Shown one piece after another: positions 24,956 to 31,335 of a stretch of 43,529 nt of DNA. Every line of letters starts with the position of its first letter. The first letter of the stretch is position 1. This DNA comes from a virus: the IMG/VR virus record IMGVR_UViG_3300029319_007452, positions 1-43,529 of that record. One strand, written 5' to 3'. The translations under genes and the position numbers were made by a program. The notes under the pieces were generated by a model. The model worked only from the letters and a program-made list of their open reading frames with translations, had not been told where the DNA came from and made no database searches.

Positions 24956-25359
24956 TATTTACCCCATTTTCCATTTTTTACGATTGTTGCCATAATACCA
25001 TAGTTTGAAACATCAAGATAAGCATCTTCCATTGGTTCACCCTCTACGGCGTTTCCTCTATTACCCATAAGTAAAGTTTTTAACCTCTGTATCTTATCAT
25101 TCATTCTAAACCACAAACCTGTGAGTGATAAATGTATCTCATCAGGTGTTTGTAATTGTGTTCCAACACTTATGTTACCTGGACCGTAATCGTGTTGTTT
25201 GTGACAGAACAATTCGTATTGTTCTCTTTGTAATCTTTTAAATTCTTTGGTCATCTCTGGCCATTCTTGTTCCATCAATGATACAATGTCGCCGTGGTCA
25301 TCTGTTAAATAAGAATTTACCTCTTTTTTGGTACTTGATTCTTTTATTGCCTCTGGCAT
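24955..25359 (-). CDS. DUF1599 / nucleotide-modification-associated domain 1 protein
   Basis: The 134-residue helical protein has the family-typical core KQHDYGPGNIS (around 54-64), then LWFRMNDKIQRLKTLL and EDAYLDVSNYGIM. DUF1599 was proposed as nucleotide-modification-associated domain 1 (Nmad1), found next to enzymes that modify phage DNA; it resembles all-alpha nucleotide pyrophosphatases. The conserved Asp and Glu residues could bind Mg2+. It is close to a DNA methyltransferase and an amidinotransferase, which fits that context, but no activity is established. AAGGAG precedes the ATG, and the 48-base gap before it is among the widest here. Confidence 0.72.
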   Translation of the reverse strand: MPEAIKESSTKKEVNSYLTDDHGDIVSLMEQEWPEMTKEFKRLQREQYELFCHKQHDYGPGNISVGTQLQTPDEIHLSLTGLWFRMNDKIQRLKTLLMGNRGNAVEGEPMEDAYLDVSNYGIMATIVKNGKWGK

Positions 25360-25391
25360 ATTATCTCCTTATCTTATACTGGAATTTACGA

Positions 25392-25408
25392 ACTTTTAAT
25401 GTAAAAGT
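25392..25408 (-). other. 7-bp inverted repeat in the gap after the ClpP-like gene
   Basis: A perfect stem ACTTTTA-CAT-TAAAAGT begins within the stop codon of the protease gene. It is AT-only apart from one G/C pair and lacks a T-run, so a strong rho-independent terminator is unlikely. It may mark a weak processing or regulatory site, or be chance in AT-rich DNA. The rest of the gap holds TATAAG and the AAGGAG of the next gene. Confidence 0.22.
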
Positions 25409-26001
25409 CAAGTAATTTCGTCAATTATTCCGTAATCCAAACATTCTTGTGCTGTTAAATAGGTATCTTGTTTGGATACACCTTCCCAAAACTCTTGTGA
25501 TTTATTTGTAACCTCACCTAAAATACGATTTATATTTTCTAATAATTTTTTCAAATGGTCAGCTCCTTTTAGGACATCAGATGTTTTACCTGCCTCAAAT
25601 GCTGAACCCTCGTGAACCATAACCGTAGAATTTGCCGTCATTGTTCTTTTGCCAGTTCCACACGCTAATATTACTGCGGCTGCTGACATACAGGCTCCGA
25701 AACAATGTGTATTTACCTTTACTGGTAAAGTTTTGAAATAGTCAATTGTTCCTAACATAGAATAAACATCACCACCATAAGATGATAACACCAAATTTAT
25801 ATCTTGACCTTCATTATGTTGAATAAAATTATCAAATCTGGTCATTACTGCATATAATGAATCTTGTTCTATCTCATAGGTCAAATACATAGTGTTAGAC
25901 TTTGTATTTATTCCCCACTCTAAATTCTTGAATAATATCTGTGTTTTATCATCCAAACCATTCATATCTGCATAGTCTACTTTCAGTACTCTATCTGTCA
26001 T
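25408..26001 (-). CDS. clpP: ClpP-like serine protease (first copy)
   Basis: The 197-residue protein has the ClpP catalytic triad: Ser106 in GACMSAAA, His130 in VMVHEGS, and Asp179 in QDTYLTAQECLDYGIIDEI. A SSYGGDVYSMLG segment (73-84) matches the Gly-rich strand that binds the substrate backbone. ClpP forms barrel-shaped proteases fed by AAA+ unfoldases; no ClpX or ClpA is visible, so it may use the host unfoldase or act on phage proteins such as capsid or scaffold. A second, quite different ClpP lies at 37635-38246. The two might assemble together or act separately. Confidence 0.86.
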   Translation of the reverse strand: MTDRVLKVDYADMNGLDDKTQILFKNLEWGINTKSNTMYLTYEIEQDSLYAVMTRFDNFIQHNEGQDINLVLSSYGGDVYSMLGTIDYFKTLPVKVNTHCFGACMSAAAVILACGTGKRTMTANSTVMVHEGSAFEAGKTSDVLKGADHLKKLLENINRILGEVTNKSQEFWEGVSKQDTYLTAQECLDYGIIDEIT

Positions 26002-26003
26002 AT

Positions 26004-27092
26004 TTACTCCTTCTTAAAAACGAATATTGGTTCATATTTATAACCTGCTCCCATTACACTTGATAATGTCAATTGTAATGTTTCTTCTTGGGTAAAACCC
26101 AATTCTTTCGAAATATTTACTGTTTCTTCTTCTATGAATTTATACTTTGGTGTGTTTGCGATATTATACAACATATAACCACCACTCTTTAATCCATAAT
26201 AACAATTCTCTATGGTTTTTCTCAAAAACCCATTCACCCACTCATCCTGAGTAGGAAACTTTTTATAACTTTGTGTGGACTCGTCTGAATACTTTTCAGT
26301 ATCGAAATACGGGGGTGAAGTAAAACATAAATCGAGAGAAGATTTGTTTGGAAGATATTCTTCACTCCCTTGTTTATATATATCAACTTTTTTGTTAATA
26401 TAACTAAATTCTTTGCTCATTTGCAATAAACCTTCATAAGTCTTTGTAGATGGTTCAGTTCCTATGTAATGTTTGGTGTTAGATGATGAAAGAAACCCAA
26501 GTAGTCGTCCACCCCAACCACAACTCATATCCCAAATAGTTCCATCACCACCGAATTTCTCGTAGATAAGTTTTGCTGCTGTCGGTCTGAAATTAGATAC
26601 TGCTTGAACACCTGAATATAATTTAAGAGATTGTCGTAGTCTATTTTCGTGGAACTTGTTTCTCTCTCCGTTTGGGTCCTCACCCTTATAATGTTTCTGT
26701 TCCCAATTCCAACACTTTTTTATAACTGACTTAAATATCTTGTCGTCATTGAATGCTTCCATTGGTGATGTTCTTGAATGACCACATCTTACGGCCCAAA
26801 AATGTGGAAAGTATGACCAAGCCAATCTCAAACAATGCATAGTTTGGACTATCTGATTGTCAATGAAAATTGTATCGACATCAAACTTTTTGAGTTTCCT
26901 CATATGTTCGTGTTTTTCTTCTTCACGAATTGTGTAGTGGGGAAATCCATGACGCCTGTAATAATCGAATATGACATCTACACCATACTCTCTATCTACT
27001 ACATCTATTGAATTTGTAACCCTTTCGAACTCTAAGTCTTTTTCATCTACATCAATGAATTTACCGAGAGTTTCATAATTTACTCTTGTCAT
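26004..27092 (-). CDS. DNA amino-methyltransferase (m6A/m4C type)
   Basis: The 362-residue protein has motif I as IWDMSCGWGGRLLG (186-199) and the catalytic motif IV TSPPYF (258-263), typical of N4-cytosine and N6-adenine DNA methyltransferases. The first 150 residues are an extra domain with an H/W-rich segment (FPHFWAVRCGHSRTSP) that may set DNA specificity. It probably methylates phage DNA, which could shield it from restriction. No restriction endonuclease is adjacent, so it is likely an orphan enzyme. It has an ATGA overlap with the amidinotransferase gene. The target base and site cannot be read from sequence. Confidence 0.82.
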   Translation of the reverse strand: MTRVNYETLGKFIDVDEKDLEFERVTNSIDVVDREYGVDVIFDYYRRHGFPHYTIREEEKHEHMRKLKKFDVDTIFIDNQIVQTMHCLRLAWSYFPHFWAVRCGHSRTSPMEAFNDDKIFKSVIKKCWNWEQKHYKGEDPNGERNKFHENRLRQSLKLYSGVQAVSNFRPTAAKLIYEKFGGDGTIWDMSCGWGGRLLGFLSSSNTKHYIGTEPSTKTYEGLLQMSKEFSYINKKVDIYKQGSEEYLPNKSSLDLCFTSPPYFDTEKYSDESTQSYKKFPTQDEWVNGFLRKTIENCYYGLKSGGYMLYNIANTPKYKFIEEETVNISKELGFTQEETLQLTLSSVMGAGYKYEPIFVFKKE

Positions 27093-28105
27093 ATCCTATG
27101 GACATCCATTGTAACACAATGAAAACTACCACCAAGTGTTCTTGAATGTCTAAGTTTCATCGGTATAACCTCTATGTTATGTTTATATAATTCTTTATGT
27201 AACTCTGTTTGGTTCTCATCACATATAACTAAATTAGAATTTAATGATAATAAATTTATACCTATCCAAACTGATGCGTGATTGTAATCTCCATAGTATC
27301 CAATATCCACCATATCAGGACACCAAATCTTATCCCAAGATTTTAATACTTCTGGTATGTTATCTTCATTTACCCTTGTAGGATTAAGTAAACATAATCC
27401 CTCTCGTAATAATGCTATCGTAGAATCTAAGTGAGAATAAGAATACATATTTTCCAAAATATGTACTTTGTATTTACTACCAAGAAAATTCTGTAACCAT
27501 TGTGCCCCTAACTTGTTACCTGTATTGGAAACCAAATATAATATATCATCATTACATCTAAGGATATTTGCTGCATCAAATATAGGTTCTACCTCTGTTA
27601 ATGTTGATTCTTCTAAATTTTCTCTCTGATAACAATCATCTCTTAATCTTGGTTTTGGTGCCGATACCCACCTCGCACCTTTCTTCATATAATCAATAAA
27701 ATCATCACGAAATGAAAATGTTTCAAAGTATCTTGACCTCAAAGCCATAGGTGATTCAATTATAGTATCACCAATAACAACTACACTATCTCTTGGACAA
27801 TAAGTATAATATCCATCTGACATCCACTCACCGTTTGATAAGAATGGTTTAGAATTATCTTGTGTCGTTGGTCTTTTAACCTTTACTCCAAATGATTTAA
27901 GAGTAGATACTAATTCTTCTAAATCTTCTTTAGTTTCTTCTATAACTTGTTCTGGATAATAACCCTCTTTAACATCATCAATGTTATCTCTATCGGCATA
28001 GTTAATGCAATGAAGGTCTTTACCCTTTATTGGATTATTTGGATTTTCTATGTTACCTACAAATACTTCTTTTAAAGTATCCCATTCATTATTACTCTTT
28101 ACCAT
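27089..28105 (-). CDS. AGAT/StrB1-type amidinotransferase
   Basis: The 338-residue protein matches the glycine/inosamine amidinotransferase family. It has FDAAN (176-180; Asp177), a YSHLDST segment with His225-x-Asp227, LLNPTR, and GGSFHCVTMDV near the C-terminus with catalytic Cys330. These correspond to the Asp-His-Cys triad of human AGAT. Members move the amidino group of arginine to an amine acceptor, such as glycine (giving guanidinoacetate) or scyllo-inosamine. The acceptor cannot be assigned by eye. A GAMT/RMT2-like methyltransferase lies about 1.1 kb upstream on the same strand, raising the possibility of a guanidino-compound pathway. It overlaps gp62 and the DNA methyltransferase gene. 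Confidence 0.88.
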   Translation of the reverse strand: MVKSNNEWDTLKEVFVGNIENPNNPIKGKDLHCINYADRDNIDDVKEGYYPEQVIEETKEDLEELVSTLKSFGVKVKRPTTQDNSKPFLSNGEWMSDGYYTYCPRDSVVVIGDTIIESPMALRSRYFETFSFRDDFIDYMKKGARWVSAPKPRLRDDCYQRENLEESTLTEVEPIFDAANILRCNDDILYLVSNTGNKLGAQWLQNFLGSKYKVHILENMYSYSHLDSTIALLREGLCLLNPTRVNEDNIPEVLKSWDKIWCPDMVDIGYYGDYNHASVWIGINLLSLNSNLVICDENQTELHKELYKHNIEVIPMKLRHSRTLGGSFHCVTMDVHRI

Positions 28106-28548
28106 TAGGGTAGATTTAGTTTCTTGATTTCCTTTGGTTCTACTCCATATTTCTGAAGTATAGCTTTTAGATTTGCCTTATTTTGCTCTGTTGAGTAGAA
28201 TACATCCAAATATTCTTGAGCTTCGTTAAGACTTGATTCATAGTATTTTGCTACTATTTCCAATAACCATTTTTCATATTTCATTGACTTTTTTCCTTTA
28301 ACATACTTTAACCACTCTTTCTTCTTTGGAAGAACATTAGTATATAATTTATATAATTCTTTTGGCTTCAGATTATATCTCTGAAACTCATTTACAATAT
28401 CCACATACTCCATCTTCATAGACAAAAATCTATGTATCATATAGTTAGACCATTGCTTCTTCTCTGTTTCATTTAGAGAATCCCAATACCCTTTGGTCTG
28501 TTTTTGTGTGATGTGTGTGATGTGGTCAAATAGACCTTTGTTTTTCAT
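28105..28548 (-). CDS. 62: Clamp loader subunit gp62-like
   Basis: The 147-residue helical protein resembles the gp62 clamp-loader subunit of marine T4-like phages. Features are an N-terminal LFDHITHIT start, a WSNYMIHRFLSM segment, ELYKLYTNVLPKKKEWLKYVKGK, an EAQEYLDVF segment and a C-terminal QKYGVEPKEIKKL. It works with gp44 to load the sliding clamp gp45 for the replicative polymerase. T4 has genes 44 and 62 side by side; here they are about 9.9 kb apart with cargo genes between. It starts 2 bases after its upstream neighbour and overlaps the amidinotransferase gene by one base. Confidence 0.82.
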   Translation of the reverse strand: MKNKGLFDHITHITQKQTKGYWDSLNETEKKQWSNYMIHRFLSMKMEYVDIVNEFQRYNLKPKELYKLYTNVLPKKKEWLKYVKGKKSMKYEKWLLEIVAKYYESSLNEAQEYLDVFYSTEQNKANLKAILQKYGVEPKEIKKLNLP

Positions 28549-28550
28549 AA

Positions 28551-29261
28551 TTATAAATAGTCTTTTAACTTTTCAAGTTCAGAAATATTTGCTATATTTT
28601 GATATGTTTCATCTGTTGTATAACACTTATCAGACTCTAAAAATTGAGCAATTATATCATCTATTCTATCATCACGATATTTGATATTCAATTCTGATAA
28701 TAGCTTAAAAAAATTTTCTCTGTGATGTTCAGTATATTCATTTCTCGAATATAATTCTTCATATTTAAATGGTACTAAATCCTTACTTATAAAAGTTTTC
28801 AAATAATTCATCTTATTCCAAATATCATCCATATTGTTTTTTAAAGACTCTACATCAATACTCTCATACTTATGATTATTTTTTAAATACTTATGTGATC
28901 CTATTGGTGCAATCCAATGATTAGATTGAATGGCAAGTTCTTCTGATATAACCTTTTCCCATACATTCTCTCGATATAGAAATATTTTTTTAACTGGATA
29001 GTTTATTAGGTCATCAACAATATTATAAAATGCAGGTTCATCACAATTTATTTTACATCCACTATACCTTTCAAATAATTTATCCAAACACCATTTTATA
29101 TCGTAATCCCAAATATTTTTTGGAAATGGTAAATCAAATGTTTCCCAAGTCGGTGGTGGGGCATCAAACCACACCATTTTTTGTTTAGAGGCGACTTGAA
29201 GTGAACCAAGTAAATGATTTGAACCTGTCCTTTTCATGGACAATAATATAAATTTATCCAT
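28551..29261 (-). CDS. Stf0-like sulfotransferase-like protein
   Basis: The 236-residue protein opens KFILLSMKRTGSNHLLGSL (residues 3-21), with a RTGSN loop like the PAPS loop of Stf0/LPS sulfotransferases. KKIFLYRENVWEKVISEELA near 90-109 matches the later 3'-phosphate-binding helix. It would transfer sulfate to a carbohydrate or small molecule. It lies between gp62 and the GAMT-like gene, so it might act on the same product as those enzymes; that is only a guess from position. It is the third sulfotransferase-like gene in the window and the first of the cargo block that separates gp62 from gp44. Confidence 0.66.
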   Translation of the reverse strand: MDKFILLSMKRTGSNHLLGSLQVASKQKMVWFDAPPPTWETFDLPFPKNIWDYDIKWCLDKLFERYSGCKINCDEPAFYNIVDDLINYPVKKIFLYRENVWEKVISEELAIQSNHWIAPIGSHKYLKNNHKYESIDVESLKNNMDDIWNKMNYLKTFISKDLVPFKYEELYSRNEYTEHHRENFFKLLSELNIKYRDDRIDDIIAQFLESDKCYTTDETYQNIANISELEKLKDYL

Positions 29262-29799
29262 TTATAGTAATCCTATGTAACATAAAATAATCTCCGTGAA
29301 GATAATCAATATCTGGTGGATTTATTTTAATTTTTTCTGTTTCAACATTCTCATAAGGAATTTTATCAGTATTAGTCCAATGCCATATTGTAAATTTTGT
29401 ATCTTTTTTTGATATTTCATATATAAATTCTTCTACAAAATAAAAAAGATTAGGATCATCAAAAGTATCAAATAATATCCCATCATACTTTTCCAATCTA
29501 TCTCGGTTATCAAACCAATCACCTTCCAGTATTTTTACATTTGATTTATTACTTGACCATTCTTTTAAGTTTGAAAGTACATCATCATTTATTTCACATA
29601 TAGTATGTGAATCGATTTTATGTTGTTGGATAAAGTTTGATGCAATACCCATCCCATATCCAACCTCTAATATATCTCCACCATTGGAACACACCCACTT
29701 GGCCATTTTCTCCATTATAGGTGTTTCCCAAGAATGCATTACTATTCTACCACTACCATCTGATAACTTTATTGAATCATCATCAAATATGTACTTCAT
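29254..29799 (-). CDS. GAMT/RMT2-like SAM methyltransferase
   Basis: The 181-residue protein resembles guanidinoacetate N-methyltransferase and its relative RMT2 (arginine N5-methyltransferase). It has HSWETPIM with Trp24/Glu25, LEVGYGMG (44-51) for SAM, CEIND with Glu69, and GILFDTF with Asp111. In rat GAMT, a Glu in the WETP block and an Asp in the YDT block bind the guanidino group; both are kept. GAMT makes creatine from guanidinoacetate, the product of AGAT enzymes. The start is ATG 29799; the frame could extend two codons to a GTG. GAMT versus RMT2 cannot be settled by eye. Confidence 0.72.
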   Translation of the reverse strand: MKYIFDDDSIKLSDGSGRIVMHSWETPIMEKMAKWVCSNGGDILEVGYGMGIASNFIQQHKIDSHTICEINDDVLSNLKEWSSNKSNVKILEGDWFDNRDRLEKYDGILFDTFDDPNLFYFVEEFIYEISKKDTKFTIWHWTNTDKIPYENVETEKIKINPPDIDYLHGDYFMLHRITING

Positions 29800-30214
29800 A
29801 ACCACATCTTGTAAACAATCTCTTACTCATTTCATTCCATTCATCCACTTGGGCCCATACATAATCTAATTGTCTCAATTTTGCTGCTGTAATAATATAA
29901 CTAATTAATCCAAATCCATAACCCTGATTTCTTGAGTCTTTATGTACATAAAGATTTAAGCCCTCTTTAGTCTCATAGTTTAACCAATACCAACCTCTAA
30001 GTTTATTATCTATTTGTAGTACTGAAAATAACCAACCATCTTCTAATCTCTGTTTTGCATCTTCTACACTCCACATCTCATCCCAACCCAAGTCCTTCTG
30101 AAAAAGGTCTATCGCAGATTGTAGTTTATCTTCGTCTATCTCTTTCCAATATGATATTTGATGTGGAGTTGGGTAAAATTGATAATTGTTTAAATACCTA
30201 CGATACTCAATCAT
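29783..30214 (-). CDS. GNAT-family N-acetyltransferase
   Basis: The 143-residue protein has the GNAT acetyl-CoA site LNLYVHKDSRNQGYGFGLI, with the Q/R-x-x-G-x-G loop (around 105-110), and a C-terminal MSKRLFTRCGYEV segment typical of the last helix and strand. It may acetylate an amine or a small molecule; peptide N-termini are another common GNAT target. The start is ATG 30214, one codon after a possible TTG. It overlaps the 2OG oxygenase gene upstream by 8 bases and the GAMT-like gene downstream, so the three are probably co-translated. Confidence 0.78.
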   Translation of the reverse strand: MIEYRRYLNNYQFYPTPHQISYWKEIDEDKLQSAIDLFQKDLGWDEMWSVEDAKQRLEDGWLFSVLQIDNKLRGWYWLNYETKEGLNLYVHKDSRNQGYGFGLISYIITAAKLRQLDYVWAQVDEWNEMSKRLFTRCGYEVHI

Positions 30215-30878
30215 CAAATAAATAGTCCTCTATACTCTTTAAATTTGCTTCTTCACCGATACTTGGTAATCCTAAATTTGGTCTTTTATCGTATTTATGA
30301 TCACTAAATTCACCATGTTTACGAACATAATGTATAAATAATTGTATACATTCGTGTCCACCATATCTTTTTCTCCAATGACTCATTTTAGTTCCCTCAT
30401 AAAAACACATATCACCAGTCTTTAATACAACACCCTTTGCCTCTTCGTTTCTCATAGATTTTTCTACACCACTATGGTCAGCGGTATAACCACCATATTT
30501 CTCAAAATCATATTTTTGCATAAATATTGGCCAAATTTCATCATATTTTATAGGTAGTGTTGCACTAAATTCACAAGATGGTCTATCAATATGTGGTCTA
30601 AGTTCATCATCCTGATTATAAACTCTCATAAATGTATAACAGGGATAAAGTTCTTCTCCAACTATTTCTTCTGCAATTGGTAATGTCCATTTTAATATAG
30701 CATCATTTAATGGATCACCATACATATTTATTGTATTATTGACTTGATGGTTCTCGTCCCACGAAAACTCATTATTTGATATTTTTATTTTATAATACTC
30801 GTGTATGATTTCACAAGTTTCTTTGGATAAAACTTTTTTTCTTACTTCATAACCATTTTCATTAAACATTTTATCCAT
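30207..30878 (-). CDS. 2OG-Fe(II) oxygenase
   Basis: The 223-residue protein has His96-x-Asp98 in RPHIDRP and a distal His167 in KMSHWRKRY, giving the Fe(II) triad, with VVLKTGDMCFYEG in between as expected for the double-stranded beta-helix. It resembles prolyl-4-hydroxylase-like phage enzymes. It hydroxylates an unknown substrate using O2 and 2-oxoglutarate. The last 30 residues (DHKYDKRPNLGLP) are an extra tail. It lies directly downstream of the Hint-containing protein and its 153-residue partner. Confidence 0.78.
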   Translation of the reverse strand: MDKMFNENGYEVRKKVLSKETCEIIHEYYKIKISNNEFSWDENHQVNNTINMYGDPLNDAILKWTLPIAEEIVGEELYPCYTFMRVYNQDDELRPHIDRPSCEFSATLPIKYDEIWPIFMQKYDFEKYGGYTADHSGVEKSMRNEEAKGVVLKTGDMCFYEGTKMSHWRKRYGGHECIQLFIHYVRKHGEFSDHKYDKRPNLGLPSIGEEANLKSIEDYLFDD

Positions 30879-31332
30879 CCCAACTTGGAATACCAGAACC
30901 TGTATCAGCGGATGAAGATGGAATATAATAACTTTCCATTAATTTTCCCTCAATAAAGTGTCTAAATTTTCTATAAGTACCATATCCAGATACTGCTGTA
31001 TATTCAGTATCTTCAACTTGAATAGAATAAGCCTCTTCAAATAAACTTTCACTCATTTGAATATCATTACATAGTTGGGTTTTAAAACTACCAGTAAAGG
31101 ATGCGCTAATTGGTGCCCAAGTATTTGGAATATCATCCCACCCTTGCCAAGTTACACTAATAGGTTCAAACCAAAATAGTGGTTTAGAATCCACAAGTTC
31201 ATTGAATCTCTCCATAACACTACTCGATACTTGACCACTACCAGTAAAATCGTTTATATTCCAAAAATCCTTGTCATCTGGTGTAGGTAAATTTGCTAAT
31301 ACCGTTCCACCTATTTTTAGAGTTTTTGCCAT
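30871..31332 (-). CDS. Hypothetical protein, partner of the Hint protein by position
   Basis: The 153-residue protein is not recognised. It is rich in Ser, Thr, Trp and Phe and looks beta-structured (SASFTGSFKTQL, YSIQVEDTEYTAVSGYG), with a Ser/Gly-rich end. That composition is common in phage tail and decoration proteins. It starts three bases after the stop of the 902-residue Hint/LamG protein and may be co-assembled with it. No signal peptide, zinc site or enzymatic motif is visible. Confidence 0.5.
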   Translation of the reverse strand: MAKTLKIGGTVLANLPTPDDKDFWNINDFTGSGQVSSSVMERFNELVDSKPLFWFEPISVTWQGWDDIPNTWAPISASFTGSFKTQLCNDIQMSESLFEEAYSIQVEDTEYTAVSGYGTYRKFRHFIEGKLMESYYIPSSSADTGSGIPSWDG

Positions 31333-31335
31333 AAC

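Noticed and set aside
1741-28105. A streptomycin-like pathway, from the StrG-like oxygenase and StrB1-like amidinotransferase.
   Set aside because: The two genes are about 25 kb apart, other streptomycin genes are absent, and both families are broad.
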